This document shows positions 1 through 8,827 of a stretch of DNA of 64,000 bases, one piece after another (position 1 is the stretch's first letter; every line of letters begins with the position of its first letter). The notes below the pieces were generated by a model, which did not search any database, was not told where the DNA came from, and saw only the letters and a list, made by a program, of their open reading frames with translations. Location of the stretch: NCBI GenBank assembly GCA_025360005.1, contig JANYDA010000048.1, positions 1 to 64,000 on the forward strand, read 5' to 3'. Both the position numbers and the translations under genes were made by a program. Source of the DNA: Fibrobacteria bacterium (lineage in GTDB: Bacteria > Fibrobacterota > Fibrobacteria > UBA11236).

Positions 1-50
1 AAATGGCCTTAGCGGGGGTCGATCGCGAGCGGCCCCCGATAAGGCCATTT
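1..50. repeat. 50-nt near-perfect stem-loop at the window edge
   Basis: Bases 1-11 are the exact reverse complement of 40-50. The inner bases 13-20 pair with 31-38, apart from one G:A mismatch (12/39) and one G:U pair. The whole element folds into one long hairpin with a loop of about 8-10 nt. No U tract follows on the plus strand, although the outer arms end in AAA/TTT. It lies 14 bp upstream of tRNA-Leu. It may be a bidirectional terminator for the preceding gene or a dispersed palindromic repeat; one copy cannot decide. Confidence 0.6.
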
Positions 51-64
51 CCGCGGGAGAGCCA

Positions 65-147
65 GCGAAAGTGGCGGAATTGGCAGACGCACCAGACTTA
101 GGATCTGGCACTTCGGTGTGGGGGTTCGACTCCCCCCTTTCGCACCA
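65..147 (+). tRNA. tRNA-Leu (anticodon UAG)
   Basis: The acceptor stem GCGAAAG pairs with CTTTCGC and is followed by an encoded ACCA. The anticodon stem is CCAGA/TCTGG around the loop CTTAGGA, giving anticodon TAG. A long class II variable arm (around CACTTCGGTGT) and the T arm GGGGGTTCGACTCCCCC are both present. The anticodon and variable arm identify leucine (CUA codons). The gene ends 138 bp before the tig start. Confidence 0.96.
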
Positions 148-285
148 CTCCCACTGGGGATAACAGCAACGCCGGCCGCATCCGCAGAGGCCGGCAACAT
201 CGCGTCGAAGGCAGGGAACACCGCCTCCGGCGCGCAACGGAAAGCCGCCCGGACAGGGCGGGATGATTTTGGAAAGGAAGATGCA

Positions 286-1524
286 GTGAAAGCGACTATC
301 AGCGAACCGACAACCACCGAGCGCGTGCTTGAAATCGAAGTGGAGCGCGAGCGCCTCGACAAGATTTTCGATCAGAAGGTTAAAAAATACAGCAAGGAAG
401 TCCGCATCAATGGCTTCCGCCCCGGCAACGTGCCCAAGGACGTGATCGCCAAGCGCTTCAAGGATCCCATCAACGCGGAATCCATGGAAGCCTTGATCGA
501 AGAGGTCATCAAGGAAGCCTGCAAGGAGCACAACATCGAGCCCATCGCTCCCGGCCGCATCGACAAACTGGAGAACGAAATCGGCAAACCCATCATGGTC
601 AAGGCCATCATGGAAGTGGATCCTACCGTGGAGGTCAAGGACTACAAGCTCGATATCCCCGTGCACGGCGCGGACATCACCGAAGATGAAGTAAACGTCC
701 AGGTGGATGGCTTGCGCAAGCGCCAGGCCGAAGAGACCAAGGTGGATCGCCCGGCCGTGTTGGGCGACGTGGTGGTGGCGCAATACCTGGGCATCAATAT
801 CGGCGGCGAAGCCAAGCCTCTGCCCCCGCGCCCGGAGTTCCGCATGGAGCTGGGCACCAGCAGCGTGCCGGCCATGGATCGCGCCCTCATCGGCGCCAAG
901 GCCGGCGACGAGAAAACGGCCGCCTTCACCTTCCCCGCGGACTACGCGCAAGCGGATTTCGCCGGCAAGGATTCCGAATACCAGCTGAAAATCCTGGAAG
1001 TCAACGAAGTGAAGCTCCCCCCCCTCGACGACGAGCTGGCCAAGAAATTCAATTTCGACACCATGGACATCTTCCGCGCCCGTATCCGCGAGGACCTGGC
1101 CAAGCAGTCCATGCAGAAGGCCAAGGAAGAAGCCTACGAAGAGGCCATGCGCCGCCTGATGGAGATGAATCCCTTCGAGATTCCCAAGGCCCGCATCCAG
1201 AACTACGTGCGCTACAAGCTGGAACAACAAGGCCACGTGCATGACAACGACGACCACGGCCACGATCATTCCGATCTGGAACGGGAAGCCGTGTTCAACA
1301 TCCGGCGCTATCGCCTCTTAGAGGAGATTGCCAAGAAGGAAAAGATCAAGCCCACGGGCGAGGAGGTGGACGCGCGCCTCAAGGAGATGGCCGAGCAATA
1401 CGGCACCGATTTCGAATCGCTGAAGGCCTCGCTGCGTAAGAGCGGCAAGATCCTCGACGTCCGCGAAGAACTGAAATCGGAGAAGACTCTCGACTTCGTG
1501 ATCGGATACAAACGCGAGTCTTAG
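286..1524 (+). CDS. tig: Trigger factor, ribosome-associated chaperone and peptidyl-prolyl isomerase
   Basis: Trigger factor binds ribosomal protein L23 near the peptide exit and shelters nascent chains. The protein is 412 aa (E. coli 432). The ribosome-docking signature GFRPGNVP is at about residues 43-50. An FKBP-type PPIase domain occupies roughly 155-240 and the helical chaperone domain follows. I chose the GTG at 286 because GGAAAGGAAG ends 5 nt before it; the longer open frame runs back into tRNA-Leu. A His/Asp-rich stretch near residues 313-331 (HVHDNDDHGHDHSD) sits in the C-terminal arm and is not a standard part of the family. The order tig-clpP-clpX-lon is the usual bacterial arrangement. 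Confidence 0.97.
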   Translation: MKATISEPTTTERVLEIEVERERLDKIFDQKVKKYSKEVRINGFRPGNVPKDVIAKRFKDPINAESMEALIEEVIKEACKEHNIEPIAPGRIDKLENEIGKPIMVKAIMEVDPTVEVKDYKLDIPVHGADITEDEVNVQVDGLRKRQAEETKVDRPAVLGDVVVAQYLGINIGGEAKPLPPRPEFRMELGTSSVPAMDRALIGAKAGDEKTAAFTFPADYAQADFAGKDSEYQLKILEVNEVKLPPLDDELAKKFNFDTMDIFRARIREDLAKQSMQKAKEEAYEEAMRRLMEMNPFEIPKARIQNYVRYKLEQQGHVHDNDDHGHDHSDLEREAVFNIRRYRLLEEIAKKEKIKPTGEEVDARLKEMAEQYGTDFESLKASLRKSGKILDVREELKSEKTLDFVIGYKRES

Positions 1525-1571
1525 GCCGATCCGCTTGATAGCATGCGGATTGGGCTTTGCCAATCTGCTCA

Positions 1572-1633
1572 CGGCTCACTTTGTGAGCCGCGGTTACTGA
1601 GAGGAAACCCGTTGCGCCGGGCCGGGGCCCGGC
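1572..1633. other. Two perfect short hairpins between tig and clpP
   Basis: CGGCTCAC (1572-1579) pairs exactly with GTGAGCCG (1583-1590) over a TTT loop. GCCGGGCC (1616-1623) pairs exactly with GGCCCGGC (1626-1633). A weaker stem of about 9 bp lies just after the tig stop (about 1528-1553). No clear U tract follows any of them. They may attenuate or process the transcript between tig and clpP. Confidence 0.45.
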
Positions 1634-1644
1634 CGATAAAGGGC

Positions 1645-1673
1645 TGGCTTCTTTCTTGTGCAACAGGTAAAAT
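1645..1673 (+). promoter_or_regulatory. Possible sigma-70-type promoter for clpPX
   Basis: A weak -35-like TGGCTT (1645-1650) lies 17 bp from a good -10-like TAAAAT (1668-1673), about 54 bp before the clpP start codon. This is the only AT-rich patch in the tig-clpP gap. The -35 match is poor, so the assignment is tentative. Confidence 0.3.
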
Positions 1674-1726
1674 GGAGATATGTATATTACCGTAAACTCA
1701 TTTTTCCCCCGGGGAGCATAGGTCGC

Positions 1727-2329
1727 ATGTACATACCTACCGTTATCGAAACCACCGGCCGCTCCGAGCGCGTCTACGACATCTACTCGCGCCTGCTCAA
1801 GGAGCGCATCATCTTCATCGGGTACGAGATCAACGACGTGGTGGCCAACACCATCGTCGCGCAGATGCTCTTCCTGGAATACGAGGATCCGGACAAGGAC
1901 ATCCTCCTCTACATCAACAGCCCGGGCGGCGTGGTCACTTCCGGCCTCGCCATCTACGACGTGATCAAATACGTGAAGCCGGACGTGCAGACCATATGCG
2001 TCGGATCCTGCTACAGCATGGGGGCCTTGCTCCTGGCGGCGGGCACCAAAGGCAAGCGCTTCATCCTGCCCCACGGCAAGGTGATGCTGCATCAGCCCAG
2101 CGGCGGGGCCACGGGACAGTCCTCGGACATCCAAATCCACGCCAAGGAAATCATCAAGACCAAGAAAGAGCTGCTCGGCATCCTCGCGGAAGCCACCGGC
2201 AAGAGCCAGGAGCAGATCCAGAAGGATACGGAGCGGGATCTCTACATGAACGCGCAAGAGGCCGTGGCCTACGGCGTAGTCGATGAAATCTTCAACCCCC
2301 TCAACCGGAAGAAGAAAGCGGCGGCGTAA
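1727..2329 (+). CDS. clpP: ATP-dependent Clp protease proteolytic subunit
   Basis: ClpP is the serine peptidase barrel that degrades substrates unfolded by ClpX or ClpA. The protein is 200 aa, normal length. The catalytic triad falls at Ser97 (in GSCYSMGA), His122 (LHQPSGG) and Asp171 (ERDLY). The residues before Ser97 are GSCYS rather than the common GQAAS, a mild deviation. The ATG at 1727 is preferred over the 23-residue upstream extension because GGGGAG (1711-1716) precedes it and MYIPTVIE is a typical ClpP start. Only 4 nt separate its stop from the clpX start, so the two are almost certainly co-transcribed. Confidence 0.97.
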   Translation: MYIPTVIETTGRSERVYDIYSRLLKERIIFIGYEINDVVANTIVAQMLFLEYEDPDKDILLYINSPGGVVTSGLAIYDVIKYVKPDVQTICVGSCYSMGALLLAAGTKGKRFILPHGKVMLHQPSGGATGQSSDIQIHAKEIIKTKKELLGILAEATGKSQEQIQKDTERDLYMNAQEAVAYGVVDEIFNPLNRKKKAAA

Positions 2330-2333
2330 GACT

Positions 2334-3590
2334 ATGGCGAGGACCGGCAATGGCTACGGATTGATCCGCTGTTCGTTCTGCGGCAAGAACGCGGAACAGG
2401 TGGAAAAGATCATCACGGGCCCCTCCGTGCACATCTGCAACGAATGCGTGGCGATGTGCAATGACATCCTGACCGAGGAGTCCAACAAGGACGCCCAGGT
2501 CTCCACCGGTCCCGCGACCGCTTCCAGCCCGCTCGACATCAAGCGGCACCTGGATGAACATATCATCGGCCAGGACGACGCCAAGGTCTCCTTGGCGGTG
2601 GCCGTCTACAACCATTACAAGCGCATCGCCGCCCGCATGGGCGCGGACGGCGTGGAGGTGGAGAAATCCAACATCCTCTTCCTGGGGCCCACGGGATCCG
2701 GCAAGACCCTGTTGGCGCAGACCATCGCCAAGTTCCTCAAGGTCCCCTTCACCATCGTGGACGCCACCATATTGACCGAGGCCGGTTATGTGGGCGAGGA
2801 TGTGGAGAACATCATCGTGCGCCTGCTCCAGGCCGCCGACTACGACGTGGAGCTCACCGAACGCGGCATCGTCTACATCGACGAGATCGACAAGATCTCG
2901 CGCAAGAGCGCCAACCCGTCCATCACGCGCGACGTTTCCGGCGAAGGCGTGCAGCAGGGCCTGCTCAAGCTGCTGGAAGGCACCGTGGCCGCGGTCCCGC
3001 CCAAAGGCGGACGCAAGCATCCCGAGCAGAACCTGATCCAGATCAACACCAAGAACATCCTCTTCATCTGCGGCGGCGCCTTTGAATCGCTGGAGAAGAT
3101 CATCGAACGGCGCACGCGCGAGACCAGCATCGGCTTCGGCGCCGCCTCCCAGTCCAAGAAGGACAAGAAGGTGGGCGCCATCCTGAAACTGGTGGAACCG
3201 GACGACTTGATCCAATTCGGCCTCATCCCGGAATTGGTGGGCCGCCTGCCCGTCATTACCGCCCTGGAGGAATTGCCCCGGGAAGCCCTGCTCGACATCC
3301 TCACCAAGCCGCGCAACGCCCTGGTGAAGCAATACACCAAGCTTTTTGAGATGGACGATATCCGCCTCAAGTTCCAGCCGGAAGCCCTGGAAGCCATCGT
3401 CGATCGCGCCATCCTGCGCAAGACGGGCGCGCGCGGCCTCCGCTCCGTGATGGAAAGCGCCCTGCTGCCCATCATGTTCGAGCTGCCCTCGCGCACGGAC
3501 GTAGCCGAGTGCGTGGTCACGCGCGAAGTGGTGGAGCATAGGAAAGAGCCGATGCTGATCCTCAAGAAGAACAAAAAGAAACTGGCGTAG
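2334..3590 (+). CDS. clpX: ATP-dependent Clp protease ATP-binding subunit ClpX
   Basis: ClpX is the AAA+ unfoldase that feeds ClpP. The protein is 418 aa. The N-terminal zinc-binding domain has Cys13, Cys16, Cys35 and Cys38 (CSFC...CNEC). Walker A GPTGSGKT is near residue 118, the pore loop is GYVGED, Walker B is IVYIDEIDK, and an RKH-type loop is present (GGRKHPEQ). The ATG at 2334 is chosen because it gives the standard short N-terminus before the zinc finger; the longer frame starts inside clpP. Its ribosome-binding site would lie inside the clpP 3' end, which suggests translational coupling. Confidence 0.97.
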   Translation: MARTGNGYGLIRCSFCGKNAEQVEKIITGPSVHICNECVAMCNDILTEESNKDAQVSTGPATASSPLDIKRHLDEHIIGQDDAKVSLAVAVYNHYKRIAARMGADGVEVEKSNILFLGPTGSGKTLLAQTIAKFLKVPFTIVDATILTEAGYVGEDVENIIVRLLQAADYDVELTERGIVYIDEIDKISRKSANPSITRDVSGEGVQQGLLKLLEGTVAAVPPKGGRKHPEQNLIQINTKNILFICGGAFESLEKIIERRTRETSIGFGAASQSKKDKKVGAILKLVEPDDLIQFGLIPELVGRLPVITALEELPREALLDILTKPRNALVKQYTKLFEMDDIRLKFQPEALEAIVDRAILRKTGARGLRSVMESALLPIMFELPSRTDVAECVVTREVVEHRKEPMLILKKNKKKLA

Positions 3591-3612
3591 CGGATTCCCG
3601 CACCGGCGCGGC

Positions 3613-4194
3613 TTACCCGCGAACGAGGCCGCCGGGATCTTTATGCGCGGCTGCGGCCCAGATGGACGTCTGCGCGTGCAGCACGAAATACCATCCCTTG
3701 CTGTCCGGCAGGATGTCATGCTGCAAATCGGTTCCGAATCCCTGTCCCGCATTGAGCTGGGTCAAATGATCATGGGCCGCTTTTGCGATCAAAAGAAAAT
3801 TCTTCCCGAGCGATTTCTGGGCCGTGAGGGCCCAGGCGAAGTCATCCCGGGTGTAGTCCTTGGTGGGATCCACGTTCAAGCCGCTGGCGGGATTGGACAT
3901 GTGCCCATAATCCGGGATCGCCCCCAGGGCGCTCTGGGAGCTGACGTTGTACTAGCTGTTGATATAGGGATTCTTCCAGTATTCCACTTCCGCCGCAAGA
4001 CATCCAGGAATTTATAAGTCGGGATATCGACGCCCAGCATCATGGGAACCCGGTTCATGGGTTTTTGGTAGAAGACGGGATAATTCTTGGTGCCCCCTAT
4101 CGGCTCCCAGCAATGTCAGGAAGGGGATTATAACCAGGCCCAGGACGAAGGGCGATCTCTTTCGGGAGGATGAACTCTTTTTAACTTCGGGCAT
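3613..4194 (-). pseudogene. Decayed, internally deleted gene for a secreted or outer-membrane protein
   Basis: Reading leftward from 4194, one frame begins with a basic N-terminus and hydrophobic stretch typical of a signal peptide (MPEVKKSSSSRKRSP then VLGLVIIPFLTLLGA). Protein-like sequence then jumps to a second frame (NYPVFYQKPMNRVPMMLGVD, about 4090-3990). It then moves to a third frame (AAEVEYWKNPYINS), which holds an in-frame TAG near 3953 before running on to a proper end at 3613 (about 95 aa; contains DWTAQ-like aromatic strands such as WYFVLHAQTSIW). Two frameshifts, one stop and the short total length show a broken gene that has lost most of its middle. The tail recalls conserved Fibrobacter outer-membrane proteins, from memory only. 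Confidence 0.6.
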
Positions 4195-4507
4195 AGTTCC
4201 TCGTGATTGGGGTAAGGCCCGATATAGGCGCCCTGTTCCGGCCCCAATAAGGCCGGGAATGATTCCGTTGAGGGTTCCCTGTCAACATTTGGAAAACGGG
4301 AATAACCCGGCATTTAAGGTAAGAAGGCTTAAGAGCAAGAGTAGTCTTCCATTGACGAGGCATTTTCCGTGATTCTTGTATTCGCAAGCCAAGCCCGCAA
4401 TGTTATTTCTCCGGCAAATTCCTGCATCGCTGCGTGAATGCCCGATATCACTTCCCCCTCCGGGGTAATTTTGCTTGATTTACTCCTCCTTCCGTTCAGG
4501 AGTAAAC
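4195..4507. other. Intergenic region upstream of lon
   Basis: This stretch of about 310 bp holds no convincing gene. It lies between the start of the decayed minus-strand gene and lon and is more AT-rich than the flanks, so it probably contains the lon promoter and the old promoter of the decayed gene. I could not pick out a clear -35/-10 pair or a heat-shock CIRCE-type repeat. Confidence 0.5.
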
Positions 4508-7027
4508 TTGGCCCATCCCAAATCCAAAGATCAGAGCGCGCCTGCCGAGTCCGCCGCTGGAACCGCCGCCGCGAACGCGGAAGCCCTGGAGAAATCCCGC
4601 GCCGCTTCCGCGGAGGAATGGGCCCAGCTGCTGGCCGCGGGGCTTCCGGTAATCCCCTTGCGGGACATCATCCTGTTTCCGGGAACCGTGACGCCTATCC
4701 TGTTGGGCCGGCCGCAGTCCCTGTCCGCCATGATGCGGGCCATGGAAAGCCCCTCGCAACTGGCTCTTTTCGCATTGCAGAAAACCGCTTCCGAGGACGA
4801 TGTCTCCCCGGATACCCTCAAGCCCGTCGGGGTGGTGGGGCGCATCGCATCCTCTCTGCCCCTGCCCAACAATCTTTCCAAGATCCTGGTGGAAGCCCTG
4901 GGCGTGGCCCGCGCCACCCAATGGCAACCCCTGCCTTCTTTGATAGTGGCCAATCTGGAACCGGTGACGGCCGCGCCCCTCAAAGAGGAAACGGCGCGCC
5001 GCCGCATCGAGTCCACGCGCGTGATGTTCGCGGAGTACCTGTCCCAGAATCCCGATCTGCCGCGGGGCGTGGCCGACCTTATCGACGGGCTTTCCGGTCC
5101 GGAGGAAAAGGTCTACGGGATGGCCAGCCACCTCAAGATCCCGGTGGACCTGAAGCAACTGCTGGTGGAAGAGCCGACGCTGGAAACCAAGCTGGACATG
5201 ATCCAGGAATTCCTGCGCAACGAGGTGGACACCACCATGATGGGCCGCCGCCTGGAGCATGAGGTCCGCGCCGGGATCGCCCAGAGCCAGCGGGAATATT
5301 TCCTGACCGAGCAATTGCGCAAGATCCAGTTCGAGCTGGGATCCTTTTCGCCTCCCGTGAACCATGAGATCAAGCAGTTGGAGGACGCCGTCAAGGCCAA
5401 AGCCATGCCGGAGAAGGTGCGGGCGCGCGTGAGCGCGGAGCTAAAGCGTTTGGAATACCTCAACCCCTCCTCACCGGAATATTCGGTGGTGCGCACCTAC
5501 GTGGATTGGTTCCTAGGACTGCCTTGGAACCGTTACAACGCGGACAATCTCGATCTGCACAACGTGAAGAAGCAGCTCGATCGCGATCACCACGGCCTCA
5601 AGCAGGTGAAGGAGCGCATCCTCGAGCACGTCGCGGTGTACAAGCTCTCCAAGCACCACTCCACGCCCATCCTCTGCCTGGTGGGCCCTCCGGGCGTAGG
5701 CAAGACATCGCTCGGCAAATCCATCGCCCAGGCGCTGGGCCGCGAGTTCGTGCGCATCTCGTTGGGAGGCGTGCGCGATGAGGCCGAGATCCGCGGGCAT
5801 CGGCGCACCTATATCGGTTCCATGCCCGGCCGCATAGTGCAAGCGCTGAAGAAATCCCAGTCCATGAATCCGGTCATCCTGTTGGACGAGATCGACAAGA
5901 TGGGCAGCGATTTCCGCGGCGACCCGGCCTCGGCGCTGCTGGAGGTGCTGGATCCGGAGCAGAACCAGGAGTTCATCGATCATTTCATGGAGATAGGCAT
6001 CGATCTCTCCAAGGTGTTCTTCGTGACCACCGCCAACGTGGAAGAGCAGATCCCGGCGGCCCTGCATGATCGCCTGGAGGTGATCCGCATTTCCGGATAC
6101 TTCGACTCGGAAAAACTCGCTATCGCCAAAGGTTACCTGGTCCCCAAGATCAAGGCCTCGTCCGGATTGGAGAACGGGCAATTGGATTTGCAGGATGCGG
6201 TGCTCTCCACCTTGATCCGCCGTTATACCCGCGAGGCCGGCGTGCGCCAGTTGTCGCGGCAAATCGCCAAGATAGCGCGCAAGCGCGCCCGCGAAGTGGT
6301 GGACTTCCAGGACAGGAAACCCGTGAAGCCGGGGAAGGGCAAGGCAAAAGGCAAAGGCCCCGGCCCCATCACCCGGGAAACCCTCATCGATTATCTGGGC
6401 GTTCCCATCCGCCAGGAGCGCATGGTGCCGGATACATCCAACTCGGGCGTGGTGACGGGCCTGGCCTGGACGCCGGTAGGCGGGGAAATCCTGCGCGTGG
6501 AATGCACCTTGCTTTCCGGCAAGGGCCGCTTGCATCTGACCGGCCACCTGGGCGAGGTGATGAAAGAGTCCGCCCAGATTGCTCTGACCCTGGTGCGGGA
6601 ACGCGCCCGTCGTTACGGGGTGGATCCGGATGTCTTCCACAAGACCGATATCCACCTGCACGTGCCGGAAGGCTCCATCCCCAAGGACGGGCCCTCCGCC
6701 GGCATCGCCATCACCCTGGCTTTGGTCTCCGCCATGACCAAGCAGAAGGTGGATCCCAAGATCGCGTTCACGGGAGAAGTGTCCCTGGTCGGCAAGATCC
6801 ACGCCATCGGGGGATTGCCCGAGAAATCCCTGGCGGCGCTGCAAGCGGGCGTTACCCGGATAATGGTTCCGCAGGAGAACAATCCCGAGGTGCGCGAACT
6901 TCCGCCGGAAGCCAAGCAGGGCCTCAAGATCACCCAGGTGGATCATATCGATGACGTGCTCGCGGCCTTGTTCAAGCCCACGCCCAGGCAGCCGGGACCG
7001 GCCGCTTCCCGTAAGCAACCGCGGTGA
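4508..7027 (+). CDS. lon: ATP-dependent Lon protease
   Basis: Lon is a cytosolic AAA+ serine protease that removes misfolded and regulatory proteins. The protein is 839 aa with three parts: an N-terminal LON substrate domain (about 50-250), an AAA+ module with Walker A GPPGVGKT (about 393) and Walker B VILLDEIDKM, and a C-terminal protease domain. The catalytic dyad is Ser in KDGPSAG (about 730) and Lys in VGKIHAIGG (about 763). I chose the TTG at 4508 because AGGAG (4498-4502) lies 5 nt upstream. Another in-frame TTG at 4475 has no such site. A Lys/Gly-rich linker (KPGKGKAKGKG) precedes the protease domain. The yggS start follows 25 bp after the stop. Confidence 0.96.
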   Translation: MAHPKSKDQSAPAESAAGTAAANAEALEKSRAASAEEWAQLLAAGLPVIPLRDIILFPGTVTPILLGRPQSLSAMMRAMESPSQLALFALQKTASEDDVSPDTLKPVGVVGRIASSLPLPNNLSKILVEALGVARATQWQPLPSLIVANLEPVTAAPLKEETARRRIESTRVMFAEYLSQNPDLPRGVADLIDGLSGPEEKVYGMASHLKIPVDLKQLLVEEPTLETKLDMIQEFLRNEVDTTMMGRRLEHEVRAGIAQSQREYFLTEQLRKIQFELGSFSPPVNHEIKQLEDAVKAKAMPEKVRARVSAELKRLEYLNPSSPEYSVVRTYVDWFLGLPWNRYNADNLDLHNVKKQLDRDHHGLKQVKERILEHVAVYKLSKHHSTPILCLVGPPGVGKTSLGKSIAQALGREFVRISLGGVRDEAEIRGHRRTYIGSMPGRIVQALKKSQSMNPVILLDEIDKMGSDFRGDPASALLEVLDPEQNQEFIDHFMEIGIDLSKVFFVTTANVEEQIPAALHDRLEVIRISGYFDSEKLAIAKGYLVPKIKASSGLENGQLDLQDAVLSTLIRRYTREAGVRQLSRQIAKIARKRAREVVDFQDRKPVKPGKGKAKGKGPGPITRETLIDYLGVPIRQERMVPDTSNSGVVTGLAWTPVGGEILRVECTLLSGKGRLHLTGHLGEVMKESAQIALTLVRERARRYGVDPDVFHKTDIHLHVPEGSIPKDGPSAGIAITLALVSAMTKQKVDPKIAFTGEVSLVGKIHAIGGLPEKSLAALQAGVTRIMVPQENNPEVRELPPEAKQGLKITQVDHIDDVLAALFKPTPRQPGPAASRKQPR

Positions 7028-7052
7028 TACCGTTCCCTGCAGGTTACCCAGG

Positions 7053-7847
7053 ATGACGCTAGAGGACAATTTCGCGGCCGTTTCCGGGCGCATCCGGGCC
7101 GCCTGCCTGCGCTCCGGCCGCGATCCTTCCCTGATCCGGTTGATCTGGGTGAGCAAAAACCATCCCCGTTCCTCGGCCCGGGAAGCCGCGGCCCTGGGGG
7201 CCCGGTATTTCGGCGAGAATCGCGTGCAGGAGGCCATGGGGAAATTCCCTTTGCCGGGCGACCCCCCCGTGCCGGCGCTTCCCGGGCCGGGCGGGTGGCA
7301 GGGTAACGGCAAGGATACCCTGGGCCATGAGCTGCATTTCATCGGGCGCATGCAGAAGAACAAGATCCGGAAAGTGCTGCCGTTGGCCACCACCATCCAT
7401 TCCATCGACTCCCTGGATCTGCTGGAGGGGGTGGATCGCATCGCCGGGGAAATGGGGATCCGCAGGGACGTTTTCCTGCAGGTGAACACATCGCGCGAGC
7501 CGGCCAAGGGCGGGTTCGAGCCGGATGCCCTGTTGCCGGCTTTGGCCGCCCTGCCCTTACTGCCGCATGTCCGTATCGTGGGGCTGATGACCATGGGGCC
7601 GCGGGAGACCGCGACGGGAGAAACCGCCGGCCTGGAAAACGCGCGCGCCTGTTTCCGCGAACTGAAGGGACTGTTGCAGGCCGCGCGGGCGCAAGCGGAG
7701 TCCGGTTCCATCCCGCGCCGAAGCCCGGGCGGGCGTTTGCCGGATTTGGCCTGGCTGTCCATGGGCATGTCCGGCGATTTCGAGACGGCCATAGAGGAGG
7801 GGGCGGACTTCATACGGGTGGGTACGGCCCTTTTCGGCGCGCGCTAG
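7053..7847 (+). CDS. YggS/PROSC-family pyridoxal-phosphate homeostasis protein
   Basis: Members of this family bind PLP without known catalysis and balance vitamin B6 and amino-acid/keto-acid pools. The protein is 264 aa. Features are the PLP lysine in WVSKNHP (about Lys35), FGENRVQE, HFIGRMQKNK, and the C-terminal LSMGMSGDFETAIEEGA with IRVGTALFG. An insertion around residues 63-87 (Pro/Gly-rich) lengthens the usual loop before HFIG. The ATG at 7053 gives the standard N-terminus; a longer frame overlaps lon. The gene lies just upstream of a DivIVA-like gene, an order familiar from cell-division clusters of Gram-positive bacteria. Confidence 0.93.
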   Translation: MTLEDNFAAVSGRIRAACLRSGRDPSLIRLIWVSKNHPRSSAREAAALGARYFGENRVQEAMGKFPLPGDPPVPALPGPGGWQGNGKDTLGHELHFIGRMQKNKIRKVLPLATTIHSIDSLDLLEGVDRIAGEMGIRRDVFLQVNTSREPAKGGFEPDALLPALAALPLLPHVRIVGLMTMGPRETATGETAGLENARACFRELKGLLQAARAQAESGSIPRRSPGGRLPDLAWLSMGMSGDFETAIEEGADFIRVGTALFGAR

Positions 7848-8015
7848 TTTCAGGGGACAGGCCCGGCCGCGCGATTGTCGGGCGTTCGGATCGAACCCTT
7901 GCCCCCTTGGTAGATAGACTCGCGGCCAGGAGTTGTCGCATAAACGGACTCAAAGGGCAAAGTGACTACCTTTATCGGATACCCTGGTGCGGATTCATCG
8001 GGACGGAGAGCCAGC

Positions 8016-8558
8016 ATGATTACACCGTTGGACATCAAGAAACACGAGTTCGGTACCCGGTTCAAGGGTTATGACAGGGATGAAGTCCGGGCCTTGCTGG
8101 AATCCATCGCCAAGGATTTCGAGGAGTTGACCCGCCAGAACATCCAGCTTTCCGAGCGGATTAAAATCGCCGAAGAGCGGCTGAACCATTACCGCCTCAT
8201 CGAAAAGACCCTTCAGGATGCCGTCATCACCATCCAGAATACCCTGGAAGAGAAGCGGAAGGTGGCGCAGCAGGAGGCGGAGGCCATCATCACCGATGCG
8301 CGGCAGAAGGCTGTGGACGAGATGACCGGCTCCCGGGAGCATGTGGCCGGGCTGAGGTCGGAGATTTACGTTCTCGAGAACCAGAAGATGCAGTTCTTCG
8401 CCCGGTTCCGGAACCTGCTGCGGAGCCAGGCCCAGATCCTGGAGGCCATGATGGAGGCGGAAGAGAGGGAGATGCCGCCCCGTCCCGCCGATGCTCCGGC
8501 GCCTCAAAAATCCCCCGCCGCCGATTCCATCGACACCCGCTGGGCTCGCAAGGGCTGA
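8016..8558 (+). CDS. DivIVA-domain coiled-coil protein
   Basis: The first 40 residues (MITPLDIKKHEFGTRFKGYD, then DEVRALL) match the DivIVA N-terminal membrane-curvature-sensing motif. A long coiled coil follows (about 45-150), then a Pro/Ala-rich tail; the total is 180 aa. DivIVA proteins mark poles or septa in Gram-positive bacteria, and relatives also occur in diderm lineages. The ATG at 8016 is chosen because GGAGAG (8005-8010) lies 5 nt upstream; the longer frame lacks a site. The yggS neighbour supports a role in cell division or envelope growth. The exact function is not known from sequence. Confidence 0.88.
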   Translation: MITPLDIKKHEFGTRFKGYDRDEVRALLESIAKDFEELTRQNIQLSERIKIAEERLNHYRLIEKTLQDAVITIQNTLEEKRKVAQQEAEAIITDARQKAVDEMTGSREHVAGLRSEIYVLENQKMQFFARFRNLLRSQAQILEAMMEAEEREMPPRPADAPAPQKSPAADSIDTRWARKG

Positions 8559-8638
8559 GTCCTTTGCCGGAAGCTTCCGGCAATTCGTATCTTTCCCGTA
8601 GCCGGTTGCAATTCGATCGCTGAAGGAAGGTTGCTTTC

Positions 8639-8791
8639 ATGTCTCAGTTAGTCGCGAATAAGGGATCCAAAATCATCAAGGCCCTGGGGCTCATAACCCT
8701 CATCGGCGTGATCATCGCCGTGGGGCGGATTGTCTTGAGGGTGTTCAACGAGAAGAAGAGCGAACCGGAAGACGGCCATAACGGGATCTGA
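8639..8791 (+). CDS. 50-aa single-pass membrane protein
   Basis: This short frame starts with ATG after a strong GAAGGAAGG (8622-8630). It encodes a basic N-terminus, one hydrophobic helix (ALGLITLIGVIIAVGRIVL, about residues 15-33) and a charged C-terminal tail (NEKKSEPEDGHNGI). I do not recognise a family. It lies 80 bp after the DivIVA-like gene and 36 bp before the secreted HExxH gene, so it may be part of either transcript. Shine-Dalgarno quality and residue pattern support a real gene. Confidence 0.65.
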   Translation: MSQLVANKGSKIIKALGLITLIGVIIAVGRIVLRVFNEKKSEPEDGHNGI

Positions 8792-8827
8792 AATCGATGC
8801 CGCTGCGCCCAAGCCGATGGAGCGTTT

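Noticed and set aside
5513-7813. 766-codon open frame antisense to lon and yggS
   Set aside because: Shadow of lon in a GC-rich genome; composition is His/Gly/Gln-rich and lacks any domain pattern.
7876-7905. tRNA T-arm-like sequence (GTTCGGATCGAACCC) upstream of the DivIVA-like gene
   Set aside because: No acceptor, D or anticodon arms can be folded around it, so it is not a tRNA gene.
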